DNA from: Thalassolituus marinus
Lineage (GTDB): Bacteria > Pseudomonadota > Gammaproteobacteria > Pseudomonadales > Oceanobacteraceae
DNA length: 61,144 nucleotides
Direction: 5' to 3'
Assembly: GCF_020320395.1 (NCBI RefSeq)
Contig: NZ_JAEDAH010000058.1
Span: forward strand, 51,549 to 112,692
The notes beneath the pieces are model-generated. The model made no database searches. It was not told the DNA's origin and saw only the letters and a list, made by a program, of their open reading frames with translations. Below are positions 50,055 to 59,265 of this stretch, one piece after another (the stretch's first letter is position 1; every line of letters begins with the position of its first letter). Position numbers and translations under genes: made by a program.

Positions 50055-50504
50055 ATGAAAGTGACTAAACTTCAAAAACAAGCGGGTTTCACACTGATCG
50101 AACTGATTATGGTGATTGTGATTCTGGGGGTTCTCTCAGCTTATGCACTGCCAAGGTTTGCTGATCTGGGTGGTGAGGCACGTGTTTCCTCAATTCAGGC
50201 TGCCGCTGGTGCTGTTCGCTCTGCTGCAAATATTGCTCATGCGCAGTGGCTTGCAGATGGCAGTCCAACAGTACCCGCAACTGTATCGCTTGAAAGTACC
50301 ACTATTAACATTGTGGGAAGTGGCTACCCGGAAGGTGTTACGACAGCCGGTGGTATTGTGACCGCGGCACAGTTATCAACAGCGGATTACACAATTGCCG
50401 CTGCAGCTGGCGTGGTAACGGTAACTCTCGGTACCTGTAACTTTACCTACACCGACACTTCCGGTGCTGTGGATACCTCTGGTATTACCACAACAGGTTG
50501 TTAA
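50055..50504 (+). CDS. mshA: MSHA-type major pilin (MshA/MshB-like)
   Basis: A 149-residue type IV pilin. The prepilin site is KQAG^FTLIELIMVIVILGVL with Glu5, then the long N-terminal helix and an MSHA-like globular part (FADLGGEARVSSIQAAAGAV, SAANIAHAQWLADG). Two Cys (GTCNF and the terminal TTGC) can make the D-loop disulfide. AGGAG precedes the ATG. Vibrio has mshB and mshA here; only one pilin is present, so it is probably the major subunit. Confidence 0.92.
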   Translation: MKVTKLQKQAGFTLIELIMVIVILGVLSAYALPRFADLGGEARVSSIQAAAGAVRSAANIAHAQWLADGSPTVPATVSLESTTINIVGSGYPEGVTTAGGIVTAAQLSTADYTIAAAAGVVTVTLGTCNFTYTDTSGAVDTSGITTTGC

Positions 50505-50511
50505 CGGCGGT

Positions 50512-50973
50512 ATGAGGCAGCGCGGTTTTACTCTGGTAGAGCTGGTCATGGTGATCATTCTGCTGGGGGTATTGAGCGCTGCGGCTACATCTCTCTTCGC
50601 GCGCACAGGATCCTATTCGGCTCTTGCTGCGCGCGATCGTTTTATTGCCATGGGGTTGCTGGCGCAGCAACAGGCTTTGGCTAATTCCGGTGCTTCTGCC
50701 ACACGAACTCTGCGCGTTGAACAACAAAGCGATGTCTGGCTGTTGTCGTTGCAGGTTGGTGGTAGCGATGTAACGGCAGATCGTATTGAACGTAATGGCC
50801 TGACCCTTTCCCTGAACGGTAGCGCTTTGACTAATGGTCAGGTGGTGGCCGTCAATTTTCAGCAGGATGGCAGCACAGGCAGCAACCGCGCCTGGGTATT
50901 CAGTGGCGACAGCAGCCACAGCGTCTGTCAGACCTCAACAGGTTTCATGCATCCCGGCAGTTGTCAGCCATAA
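50512..50973 (+). CDS. mshC: MSHA minor pilin MshC
   Basis: A 153-residue type IV pilin-like protein with a very short leader (MRQRG^FTLVELVMVIILLGV), Glu5 present, and a small globular domain ending in a Cys pair (VCQTSTGFMHPGSCQP). It starts 7 bp after the major pilin stop; an upstream in-frame codon lies inside the pilin gene. Minor pilins prime pilus assembly. Confidence 0.9.
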   Translation: MRQRGFTLVELVMVIILLGVLSAAATSLFARTGSYSALAARDRFIAMGLLAQQQALANSGASATRTLRVEQQSDVWLLSLQVGGSDVTADRIERNGLTLSLNGSALTNGQVVAVNFQQDGSTGSNRAWVFSGDSSHSVCQTSTGFMHPGSCQP

Positions 50974-51026
50974 TTAAGTAGTTGCAGAGTTGCTCAGGCA
51001 ATCGCTGATTTATTGTGGAACCCAGC

Positions 51027-51539
51027 ATGAAAACACCTGGCCAGATACACACCTATTATCATCACGTACGAGCTATGACGCTGGTCGAGCTGGTGATTGT
51101 GATTGTGATCATCAGTCTGGCGATGTCCGCAGGGCTTGCGGCCTTTTCCTTTCTTACCGGGCGCAGCTCGGATGTATTGATCCAGACCCGCATGGTCGAT
51201 CTGGCACAGTTGTACGCCGATGAAATTCTGAGCAAGCGCTGGGATGAGGATACCGGTAATGGCGGTGTGCCAACCTATGTTGGTTGCCGCATCACGGATG
51301 ATGTTGAGAACCGCGATAAATATGACGATGTGGATGATTACAACGGCGTCAGCAATGAAGCGCCAGCATTTGCTGATCAATCTCTGGCGGCGCTTTATTC
51401 CGGCTATACGATCTCGGTCAGTGTCAGTTGTGACAACAGTGTTGGAGCGAATACTAATGGCGCTAAGCGGATTGAAATAGTGGTGACTGCGGTCAATGGT
51501 CAGCAGGGACGTTTTGCGGTGTATCGGGGGAATTTCTGA
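51027..51539 (+). CDS. mshD: MSHA minor pilin MshD
   Basis: A 170-residue pilin-like protein. The leader is long (20 residues) and the predicted cleavage site is HVRA^MTLVELVIVIVIISL, so residue -1 is Ala and +1 is Met instead of Gly and Phe; Glu5 is kept. An acidic, Asp/Tyr-rich loop (RDKYDDVDDYN) and several Cys follow. The start at 51027 is chosen over a GTG four codons earlier. Overlaps mshO by one base. Confidence 0.87.
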   Translation: MKTPGQIHTYYHHVRAMTLVELVIVIVIISLAMSAGLAAFSFLTGRSSDVLIQTRMVDLAQLYADEILSKRWDEDTGNGGVPTYVGCRITDDVENRDKYDDVDDYNGVSNEAPAFADQSLAALYSGYTISVSVSCDNSVGANTNGAKRIEIVVTAVNGQQGRFAVYRGNF

Positions 51540-52330
51540 TGAAAAACGCCCGCGCCTTTACCCTGATTGAGTTACTGATCACGCTGGTGATTGGCGGCAT
51601 TGTGGCAGCGGTGTCGGTGTCGTTTATTTCTCAGGCCAGTCGCTCACTGGTCGATACCGGCAGTCGACAACAGCTGGCTGGCACGGGGGCGATTATCAGC
51701 GAACAGATTTCTCGCCGCCTGCGTCAGGCGCTGCCAGGCAGTGTTCGCACAACTTCAGATCGAAGCTGTGTAGAATTTATGCCACTGCTGGCGGCCAGTG
51801 CTTATACCGATCTGGAGGTAAGCAAAGCGATCAGCTCACTGGTTGCGGTACCTTATTCAGTTGTGGCTGACGTTACTGGTTATATGAGTGTCTTTCCGCT
51901 GACAGGCAATTTATACAACCCGGGTAGCACCGGACCGTTAACCCCTTTCACCGCCACTTTGCCAGCAGGTAATGCACCGGCGACCGTGAGCTTCAGCCAG
52001 CCTCATCGCTTTCCTTCAGGGTCGCCACAGCAGCGCCTGTTTATCAGTGCTCAGCCGCAAGCCATTTGTCAGGACGGCGAATGGCTGTATCTGTACTCCG
52101 GCTATGGATTTATTAACAGCGTGGCGCAGCTGAAAACGAATTTGCCATCCACATTTGCCGCCGGGCGTGAAGTACTGGCCAATGGTTTGCTGGCCGATTC
52201 ACTCGAATTCCGTTTCACCCCACCGACGTTGCAGCGCAATGGTCTGGTAACGTTAAGCTTTACCCTGAATGGCACCAATGGTGATCAACTGACGATGGCG
52301 CAGGAGGTACAGATTCGCAATGTCCCCTGA
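51539..52330 (+). CDS. mshO: MSHA minor pilin MshO
   Basis: A 263-residue pilin-like protein of PilW/GspJ size: leader MKNARA^FTLIELLITLVIGGI with Ala at -1, Glu5 kept, then a large beta-rich domain. SRRLRQALPGSVRT and QRLFISAQPQAIC are typical of MshO. Overlaps mshP by 11 bp. Confidence 0.9.
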   Translation: MKNARAFTLIELLITLVIGGIVAAVSVSFISQASRSLVDTGSRQQLAGTGAIISEQISRRLRQALPGSVRTTSDRSCVEFMPLLAASAYTDLEVSKAISSLVAVPYSVVADVTGYMSVFPLTGNLYNPGSTGPLTPFTATLPAGNAPATVSFSQPHRFPSGSPQQRLFISAQPQAICQDGEWLYLYSGYGFINSVAQLKTNLPSTFAAGREVLANGLLADSLEFRFTPPTLQRNGLVTLSFTLNGTNGDQLTMAQEVQIRNVP

Positions 52331-52733
52331 ACAAGGTGTATTACGCAGCGCAGGCTTCGGGCTGCCAGCGGCTATTTTTGTGATTACTGTTCTGGCGCTG
52401 ATTATTGCTTCCATCAGCGCCCTGACACTACGTTCTGCTGAGTCGGTCGCCACGGTTATTCAGTCGCAGCGCGCTTTTTACTCGGCGGAGTCGGGTATTC
52501 AGTTAGCACTGAATCTTTTATTGCCTCCCGATGGCAGTGCCGGACGTAGTTGTACTACATCACCTTTTTATAGCCAGTCGTTCTCAGTAGCGGGACTGAA
52601 TGGTTGCAGCACCAGTGTCAGCTGCCGCAGTGTCACCGATGGCAGCCATACATTTTATTTTCTGACCAGTAGTGGCAGCTGTGGCAATGGTAGTGAGCAG
52701 GCGCAGCGGCAACTGGAGGTGATGGTGCAATGA
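52320..52733 (+). CDS. mshP: MSHA biogenesis protein MshP
   Basis: A 137-residue PilX/GspK-like minor pilin: a stem helix (GFGLPAAIFVITVLALIIAS) without Glu5, which is usual for MshP, then SQRAFYSAESGIQLALN, shared with PilX. Six Cys in the C-terminal part suggest disulfides. Overlaps mshO by 11 bp and mshQ by 4 bp. Confidence 0.88.
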   Translation: MSPEQGVLRSAGFGLPAAIFVITVLALIIASISALTLRSAESVATVIQSQRAFYSAESGIQLALNLLLPPDGSAGRSCTTSPFYSQSFSVAGLNGCSTSVSCRSVTDGSHTFYFLTSSGSCGNGSEQAQRQLEVMVQ

Positions 52734-55700
52734 TGACTGTAATTCGCCGCTCCCTCTTCATACTGGCTTTGTTGTGCAGCCATCAAGCGCTGGCGTATGA
52801 CTACGTATTCAGTTACTGGGGGAGTGATGTGCCGCCGTGCACTGGCGGCAGTTGGAGTGTATCGGGATCAACCTTTACCTGTACCGGGTCTATTACGCTG
52901 AATCCGGGCGATACCATGACAGTAGCTACGTCTTTCTGGGAATTTCTTGGTGATATCGTTGTGCAGGCCAATGCTGGTATTACGCTGAATGGTAACACCG
53001 TCGGTTCGGCGGCTAAGTCCATTTCGCTGGTGTCTGCCTATGGCGATATTGTCGCTAATGGCAGTAATACCATTTATGGCGATATATCATCTTCATCGGG
53101 CAGTATTAATTTAAGCAATACCACTGTAAATGGCAGTGTCGATACCAACGGCAGTAGTACATTAAATAACAGCACCATTAATGGCGATGTGTCAGCCAGT
53201 AATGGTGTTACAACGACCGATAGCAGTATATCAGGTAGTGTCAGTGCCGATACCGGGACTATCAGTTTAACGGGTGGAGAGGTCGGTGGCCTGGTGAGCT
53301 CAAATTGTTGCACTATTACGACCAGTAATACCGATCTGTATGGCGGAGCACAGTCACTATCGTCAGGAATTTTTATCAGTGGCGGTACTATTCAGGGGGA
53401 TTTTTATTCCAATAATAATTACTCTGAATTTGATGGCGTAACCATGTTGTCCGGCACAATTTCCGGGGCCAGTTCGCTGAATATCAGTAACAGCACGTTG
53501 GGCACGGCGTCCGATCCGGTAACGGTCAGCACGGTCAGTGGAGCTATTACCCTGACTGATACAACAGCTTATGGTGATTTTACCGCGCCAACGTATTCTA
53601 CGGTTTACGCCTATGGCTCTACGGTGATTATCGGCAGCTGCACGCCGGGATCAACGCCGGCAGAGTCGTGTCAGGGCTCCGGCGGATTAACCTGCCTGAC
53701 AGATACCTTCAGCAATTCTTCTCTGGGTTCTGACTGGGTGACATCCAGATTCAGTGGCAGTTTCACGCCAACAGTGAGTTCTGGACGCTTGCTGTTAACT
53801 CAGGATGTGACCTATCAGTCAACCGCAGCGACCCTGCAGCGCTGGTTTCCGGCAGAGAATAATCTGGTTGAAATCGAATTCGATCATTACGCCTGGTCGC
53901 CGAATTATGGCGACGGTGCCGATGGTATTACCCTGGTATTTTCCGACGCGACAGTGACACCGCAGGCCGGTAGCTTTGGCGGCTCACTGGGCTATGCGCA
54001 GCGTGATAATGGCGACACCGGTTTTGCCGGTGGCTGGCTGGGTATTGCGCTGGATGAATACGGCAACTTTTCTAACCCGACAGAAGGTCGGCAGGGTGGG
54101 ACCGGCTTTGTGCCGAACAGCGTATCGGTGCGCGGCTCCGGAGAAAATCAGACAGGCTATCGTTTTATAACGGGTACTGGCCAGTTGAATCCTAATATTG
54201 ACCGCCGTCGTACCAGTACTGCAAGGCCGGGCTACCGCTATCGTATTACCATTGACGCCCGCACTGGCAGTGCCGCTTATCTGACCGTCGAGCGCAGCAC
54301 CAATGGCAGCAGTTTCAGTACTCTGATTGCCTCAACCGATGTGGCTGCGGCGAGTGGACAGGCAACCATTCCGGAAAATCTCTGGTTGTCGCTGACCGGT
54401 TCCACCGGTGGCTCTTCCAATAATCATGCGATTGATAATTTACAGATATGCGCAAAAACTATTAATCCGGTTGGGCCGCTGGTACACCATTTTGAAATGG
54501 AATACAGCAGTAATGCCTTAACCTGCAATGCTCAGGAAGTCCTGATTCGTGCCTGTAAAAATGCCAGTTGTTCAGAACTCTTTACCGATGATGTCAGCGT
54601 CACGCTGAGTCCGTCTGGCTGGCAGGGGGGAGATACCCTGACAATCGTTGGGGGCAGCAGCACTTTTAATCTTTGGCACACAACCGCTGAAACGGTGAAT
54701 TTATCGGTGCTGAATTCCTATCCGGTACGTCAGGCATACACCACCAACACCTGCGCCATTGACGGTGGCAGCCAGACCAGTAACTGCAGTCTGACATTTT
54801 CTGATTCGGGTTTTGTTGTTGATGCACCGGATATTATTGCCGGGCAGGGCTCGGCACTGGCCAGTATTCAGGCGGTAAAAAAGGACGACGTGACACAGGC
54901 TTGCGTGCCAGCTTTTGCCTCGGTAAATCGTTCGCTGCAGCTTTGGACAGACTATGTTAATCCGGATAATACAGCGCGCGTGGTCTCCTGGCCTGTATCG
55001 ATTAACGGCACCGATATTGGCACTGATTCTGGCTCCGCAACGCCGCTTACTCTGAGCTTTGATACTGATGGCAAAGCAACCTTTACCCTGAATTATGCCG
55101 ATGCCGGTCGCATGCAGCTGAATGCACTGTTAACCGGTAGTGGTAACGATGCTGGCTTGAGTATGACAGGCAGTAATCAGTTCAGCAGTGTACCGGCAGG
55201 TTTTTGCGTACAAACCAGCGGCGAGTGCGCTGCTGCTGATGAGACCTGCCCGGCCTTTGTTGCAGCGGGCAGTGACTTTACTCTGAGCGTGCAGGCGATG
55301 GGATGGCAGATGGCGGCTGATAGTGATTTCTGCAGCGGTAATACGCCCACGCCGTCTTTTGCTATGTCGGGGATGGCGTTATCCGTGGATAAAGTCAGCC
55401 CGGTTGGTGGTGTAAATGGTGTGGTGTCGCCACTGACATACAACCATACGGCAGCGGCAAACAACCTGAACCAGATTACGGCGAGTGAATCTGAAGTAGG
55501 CGTATTTAATTTCCGCGTGTCCCCTGGGGCAAATTATCTTGGGGTGGCATTGGCGGATGGTATTTCACAAGCGAGTGGACGCTTCTATCCACACCATTAT
55601 TCGGCCAGTGTTGTATCTGCCGGTGAACTAGCCCCCTATTGCAGTACCGGCAGTGCATTTGCGTATACGGGACAGCCGCTCAGCTGGCTGAGCGCACCGC

Positions 55701-56488
55701 GTTTACAGATTACTGCGTTTAATCAGAGTGGTAATACCACACAGAACTATACCGAGAGCGGCTATGTGCGTCTGGCTGCGTCCGCAGTCAGTATCAGCGG
55801 ACCGGTTACGGACAACAGTGCCGTGGGCACCGACAGCAACGCCCTTGTCATGAGCTCTGTGGTCAACGATGGCAGTATTACTGTCGCCGCGGCCGGGGTG
55901 CTGAATTACGATATGAGCAGTCTTGATACGGCAACTTATAGTAAATCGGTGCTGGCTCAGGTTGCTCCGCTGACACCGGACGTCACCTATAGCCTGGGTA
56001 TTTTCAGCGACCCGGACGGTGCGGCACTGAGCAGCGCAATGAATATTACGCCGGCGGCGAATTTCCAGCTGCGCTATGGTCGTTTGTGGCTTGAGAATGC
56101 CTATGGTCCGGAAACCATGAATTTAACTCTGGCGGCACGCAATGAATATTTTAATGGCTCGCGCTTTGTGGTGAACGCCGATGACAGCTGCTGGACTTAC
56201 GACAGTGCCAGTGACGTGACGCTGGGAGTTACCGGGCTGACAGAAGTTACTGGTAACACGGGTACACTGAGTGCAGGAATAAGCGACGATGCAGTATTGC
56301 TGACGGCTCCGATTATTGTTGCCGGTTCGCCGGATACCGGTGAAACCAGTGTCAGTTACCGTGTGCCAGTGTGGTTGCAGGATGATTTTAATGGCGATGG
56401 TAGTCTGCAGGACCCGGCTGCAACAGCAACTTTTGGTGTGTATCGCGGGCATGACCGGATTATTTACTGGCGTGAGATTTACCAGTAA
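52730..56488 (+). CDS. mshQ: MSHA biogenesis protein MshQ, probable pilus-associated adhesin
   Basis: A 1252-residue secreted protein (signal peptide ending HQALA). Residues about 60-280 are repetitive, with short Gly/Asn/Ser/Thr-rich turns (ANGSNTIYGDISSSSGSINL and similar), which look like a beta-solenoid. Residues about 320-580 form an L-type-lectin/concanavalin-like domain (LVEIEFDHYAWSPNYGDGAD, GGWLGIALDEYGNF). The remaining half is the MshQ-specific C-terminal region (DUF6701 type), ending YRGHDRIIYWREIYQ. It is the last gene, as in Vibrio. The size and lectin-like fold suggest a tip or shaft adhesin, which is inference. Confidence 0.88.
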   Translation: MMTVIRRSLFILALLCSHQALAYDYVFSYWGSDVPPCTGGSWSVSGSTFTCTGSITLNPGDTMTVATSFWEFLGDIVVQANAGITLNGNTVGSAAKSISLVSAYGDIVANGSNTIYGDISSSSGSINLSNTTVNGSVDTNGSSTLNNSTINGDVSASNGVTTTDSSISGSVSADTGTISLTGGEVGGLVSSNCCTITTSNTDLYGGAQSLSSGIFISGGTIQGDFYSNNNYSEFDGVTMLSGTISGASSLNISNSTLGTASDPVTVSTVSGAITLTDTTAYGDFTAPTYSTVYAYGSTVIIGSCTPGSTPAESCQGSGGLTCLTDTFSNSSLGSDWVTSRFSGSFTPTVSSGRLLLTQDVTYQSTAATLQRWFPAENNLVEIEFDHYAWSPNYGDGADGITLVFSDATVTPQAGSFGGSLGYAQRDNGDTGFAGGWLGIALDEYGNFSNPTEGRQGGTGFVPNSVSVRGSGENQTGYRFITGTGQLNPNIDRRRTSTARPGYRYRITIDARTGSAAYLTVERSTNGSSFSTLIASTDVAAASGQATIPENLWLSLTGSTGGSSNNHAIDNLQICAKTINPVGPLVHHFEMEYSSNALTCNAQEVLIRACKNASCSELFTDDVSVTLSPSGWQGGDTLTIVGGSSTFNLWHTTAETVNLSVLNSYPVRQAYTTNTCAIDGGSQTSNCSLTFSDSGFVVDAPDIIAGQGSALASIQAVKKDDVTQACVPAFASVNRSLQLWTDYVNPDNTARVVSWPVSINGTDIGTDSGSATPLTLSFDTDGKATFTLNYADAGRMQLNALLTGSGNDAGLSMTGSNQFSSVPAGFCVQTSGECAAADETCPAFVAAGSDFTLSVQAMGWQMAADSDFCSGNTPTPSFAMSGMALSVDKVSPVGGVNGVVSPLTYNHTAAANNLNQITASESEVGVFNFRVSPGANYLGVALADGISQASGRFYPHHYSASVVSAGELAPYCSTGSAFAYTGQPLSWLSAPRLQITAFNQSGNTTQNYTESGYVRLAASAVSISGPVTDNSAVGTDSNALVMSSVVNDGSITVAAAGVLNYDMSSLDTATYSKSVLAQVAPLTPDVTYSLGIFSDPDGAALSSAMNITPAANFQLRYGRLWLENAYGPETMNLTLAARNEYFNGSRFVVNADDSCWTYDSASDVTLGVTGLTEVTGNTGTLSAGISDDAVLLTAPIIVAGSPDTGETSVSYRVPVWLQDDFNGDGSLQDPAATATFGVYRGHDRIIYWREIYQ

Positions 56489-56542
56489 AAAAGCCGGGTG
56501 CTAAACATCCGTTAAGACGTTTATTCCCCGGCTTTATTTTTT
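56489..56542. terminator. Terminator between mshQ and ntrC
   Basis: AAAAGCCGGG just after the mshQ stop can pair with CCCGGCTTT (56527-56535), followed by ATTTTTT. The loop is long (about 28 nt). It serves mshQ and, on the reverse strand, ntrC. Confidence 0.65.
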
Positions 56543-56556
56543 CTTATGCGATGAGA

Positions 56557-57987
56557 TCAGTCGTCGCTGTCGTCATCATCATCAGAGCCATGGCCATCCA
56601 TATTCAGCTCTTTGATTTTGCGTGTCAGCGTATTTCGTCCCCAGCCCAGCAGGTTGGCGGCATCACGGCGACGGCCAGCGGTATGCTTCAGTGCCGTTTC
56701 AATCATAATGCGTTCAAACACGGGCACGGCAGTATCCAGCAGATTGGTGGTGCCATTGGTCAGTTGCTGGTCGGCCCAGTAACGCAGTGCCTGTTCCCAG
56801 TTTCCAGAAGTATGAATGCTGCCTTGCTGGTCGAGCAGTTCCGGTGGCAGATCGCTGATCAGAACTTCACGGCCGGATGCCATAACAGTAATCCAGCGAC
56901 AGGTATTTTCCAGCTGACGTACGTTACCTGGCCAGTCGAGAGAACTCAGATACTCCTCGGTTTCAGGGCGCAGGGTTTTGGATTCCACTTCCAGTTCTTC
57001 GGCGGCGCGCTTGAGGAAGTGACCGAGCAGTTTCGGAATATCTTCGCGGCGATCAGCCAGACGTGGCAGATGGATACGGATAACGTTCAGGCGGTGGAAT
57101 AAGTCTTCACGGAAACGGCCTTCTTTTACCAGGGTTTCCAGGTTCTGGTGGGTCGCGGCGATAATACGTACGTTCACCTTAACCGGCGTGGTGCCACCAA
57201 CGCGGTAGAACTCACCGTCGGCTAATACCCGCAGCAGACGCGTCTGGGTGTCGGCTGGCATGTCACCGATTTCATCGAGGAACAAAGTACCGCCGTTGGC
57301 TTGCTCAAAGCGACCACGACGCTGACCACCGGCACCGGTAAAGGAGCCTTTTTCGTGACCGAATAATTCGGATTCAATCAGGTCTTTCGGAATCGCAGCC
57401 ATGTTCAGCGCAATAAATGGCTGTGCAGAACGCGGGCTGTGCTTGTGCAGTGCGTGGGCAACCAGTTCTTTACCGGTACCGGATTCACCGTTAATTAATA
57501 CCGTGATATTGGATTGTGAAAGGCGGCCGATTGCACGGAAAACTTCCTGCATGGCCGGTGCTTCACCGATGATTTCATGTTCTTCAACCAGCTCTTCGCT
57601 GCTTTCTTCTGCGGCGCTGATTTCTTCGAAATGTGCGATAGCGCGCTGAATCAGGCTGACGGCTTCATCGACGTCGAATGGTTTTGGCAGATATTCAAAC
57701 GCGCCCTGCTGATAAGACGATACCGCACTCTCAAGATCCGAATGTGCGGTCATGATAATGACCGGCAGGTCCGGGCTGGCTTCATGAGCGTGGCGCAACA
57801 GCGTCAGGCCGTCCATGCCAGGCATGCGAATATCGGAGATGATGGCGTCAGGGTGCTCGCGCTTCAGAGCAGCCAGGGCTGGTTCAGCCTGTTCAAATAC
57901 GCGGGTCTGAATGTTGGCCTGTTCAAGCGCCTTTTCCAGCACCCAGCGGATGGATTTGTCGTCATCAATAATCCAGACAGTGCTCAT
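56557..57987 (-). CDS. ntrC: Nitrogen response regulator NtrC
   Basis: A 476-residue sigma-54 activator. Receiver domain (phospho-acceptor Asp52 in ISDIRMPGMDG), AAA core with Walker A GESGTGKE, the sigma-54 loop as GSFTGA (canonical GAFTGA), Walker B GGTLFLDEIGDMP and the R-finger region, then a Fis-type HTH (AANLLGWGRNTLTRKIKEL). Beyond the HTH it carries an extra acidic tail ([15 protein letters not shown]) that enteric NtrC lacks. Its ATG overlaps the ntrB stop by four bases. Confidence 0.96.
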   Translation of the reverse strand: MSTVWIIDDDKSIRWVLEKALEQANIQTRVFEQAEPALAALKREHPDAIISDIRMPGMDGLTLLRHAHEASPDLPVIIMTAHSDLESAVSSYQQGAFEYLPKPFDVDEAVSLIQRAIAHFEEISAAEESSEELVEEHEIIGEAPAMQEVFRAIGRLSQSNITVLINGESGTGKELVAHALHKHSPRSAQPFIALNMAAIPKDLIESELFGHEKGSFTGAGGQRRGRFEQANGGTLFLDEIGDMPADTQTRLLRVLADGEFYRVGGTTPVKVNVRIIAATHQNLETLVKEGRFREDLFHRLNVIRIHLPRLADRREDIPKLLGHFLKRAAEELEVESKTLRPETEEYLSSLDWPGNVRQLENTCRWITVMASGREVLISDLPPELLDQQGSIHTSGNWEQALRYWADQQLTNGTTNLLDTAVPVFERIMIETALKHTAGRRRDAANLLGWGRNTLTRKIKELNMDGHGSDDDDDSDD

Positions 57988-59066
57988 AAGGATTCCAGAG
58001 GTAAATAAATAGAGAAAATGGTTTTTCCAGGTTCACTGGCAAATTCAATGATGCCGTTCTTCTGGTTAATAATGGATTGCGAAATAGACAGCCCCAGCCC
58101 GGTACCTTCAGCGCGGCCGCTGACCATCGGGTAGAACAGGTTTTCGCGCAGGTCTTCGGGGATTCCCGGACCGTTATCGGTAATGTCTATCTGAGCTACC
58201 AGGCGATGGCGCTGGTGGCCGATAGTGAACTGACGCACGGTACGGGTGCGCAGTTGCAGAGTGGGTTGCTCGATCTCCGGTGAACTTTCGAGCATCGCCT
58301 GCATCGCGTTTCGGCAGATGTTCAGCATGGCCTGAATCATCTGACCTTTATCGGCCTGTAATTCCGGAATCGATGGGTCGTAATCGCGATCGATGGTTAT
58401 ACGGCCCTGAGATTCCACTTCAATCAACTGGCACACGCGCTCCAGTACTTCGTGGATGTTTACATCTTCCTGTTTCGGAATATGACGCGGCCCCAGCAGA
58501 CGATCGACCAGATCGCGCAAGCGGTCGGCCTCTTCGATGATGATGTTGGTGTATTCGGTCAGGTCGTTGGATGGCAACTCACGCGACAGCAATTGAGCCG
58601 CACCGCGAATGCCACCCAGAGGATTCTTGATTTCATGCGCCAGGCCACGAACCAGTGAGCGTGTGGTTTCCTGTTTGGCGATCAACTGCTCTTCGCGGCT
58701 GATACGCATCAGTCGATCCCGCCCCTGCAGTTCAATCAGCAACGACGGCAGGCGGGTTTCCGGATGTGCAACCGGACTGACGGAGTAATCCAGCGTGATC
58801 TGCTGCTGATTGTGCAGCTGAATGATGGCTTCGCGTTTGGTGTAAGAGTGGCCGGTAACCACCGAATGGCGCAGGGCGACGATAGATTCGTCTGACTCGT
58901 GTGCCAGTTCGTAGAAGGGGACGCCAAGGCAGCGCTTACCGCTCATTTCCAGCAGCGCTTCTGCGGCTGGGTTGACGTACAGCACACTGAGATCGGCATC
59001 CAGCAGAAGTACGCCTGTATTCAGGTGTTCGAGAAGTCGTTGATTAATAATCGGGCTGGCAAGCAT
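57984..59066 (-). CDS. ntrB: Nitrogen regulation sensor kinase NtrB (GlnL)
   Basis: A 360-residue cytoplasmic histidine kinase that phosphorylates NtrC, controlled by the PII protein. PAS domain (LNTGVLLLDADLSVLYVNPAA), H-box (RGLAHEIKNPLGGIRGAAQ), N-box (MLNICRNAMQAML), and G-boxes (ITDNGPGIPEDLRENLFYP, GTGLGLSISQSI). The start at 59066 has CGGAGAC upstream; the open frame extends 33 codons further but that part is not NtrB-like. Two NtrC boxes lie 170-220 bp upstream. Confidence 0.95.
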   Translation of the reverse strand: MLASPIINQRLLEHLNTGVLLLDADLSVLYVNPAAEALLEMSGKRCLGVPFYELAHESDESIVALRHSVVTGHSYTKREAIIQLHNQQQITLDYSVSPVAHPETRLPSLLIELQGRDRLMRISREEQLIAKQETTRSLVRGLAHEIKNPLGGIRGAAQLLSRELPSNDLTEYTNIIIEEADRLRDLVDRLLGPRHIPKQEDVNIHEVLERVCQLIEVESQGRITIDRDYDPSIPELQADKGQMIQAMLNICRNAMQAMLESSPEIEQPTLQLRTRTVRQFTIGHQRHRLVAQIDITDNGPGIPEDLRENLFYPMVSGRAEGTGLGLSISQSIINQKNGIIEFASEPGKTIFSIYLPLESL

Positions 59067-59234
59067 TCCGGTCTCCGTTGGCCGCCTGTTGCGTGGCGTG
59101 AACCTGCGCTGGTTCTGCTGATGCAGCATAATCAGCAAAAAGTGAGCCATATCAGTAGTGTGCACAAAATTAGCGCCAGTGCCTGACTTACTTGGTGCCA
59201 GCGGCGCTAAGACGGATCTTTCAGAGGATATATG

Positions 59235-59251
59235 TGCACCAATGTAGTGCT
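59235..59251. promoter_or_regulatory. NtrC-binding box 1 upstream of ntrB
   Basis: TGCACCAATGTAGTGCT matches the NtrC consensus TGCACYA-N3-TRGTGCA at all specified positions but the last base. It sits between the DUF4124 gene and ntrB, as the NtrC site does in front of E. coli glnL. Confidence 0.75.
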
Positions 59252-59265
59252 AATTGCAAATATGG

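Noticed and set aside
59100-59200. TGGCGC and TGGCAC hexamers upstream of ntrB as sigma-54 -24 elements
   Set aside because: No GC doublet occurs at the fixed distance required for the -12 element.
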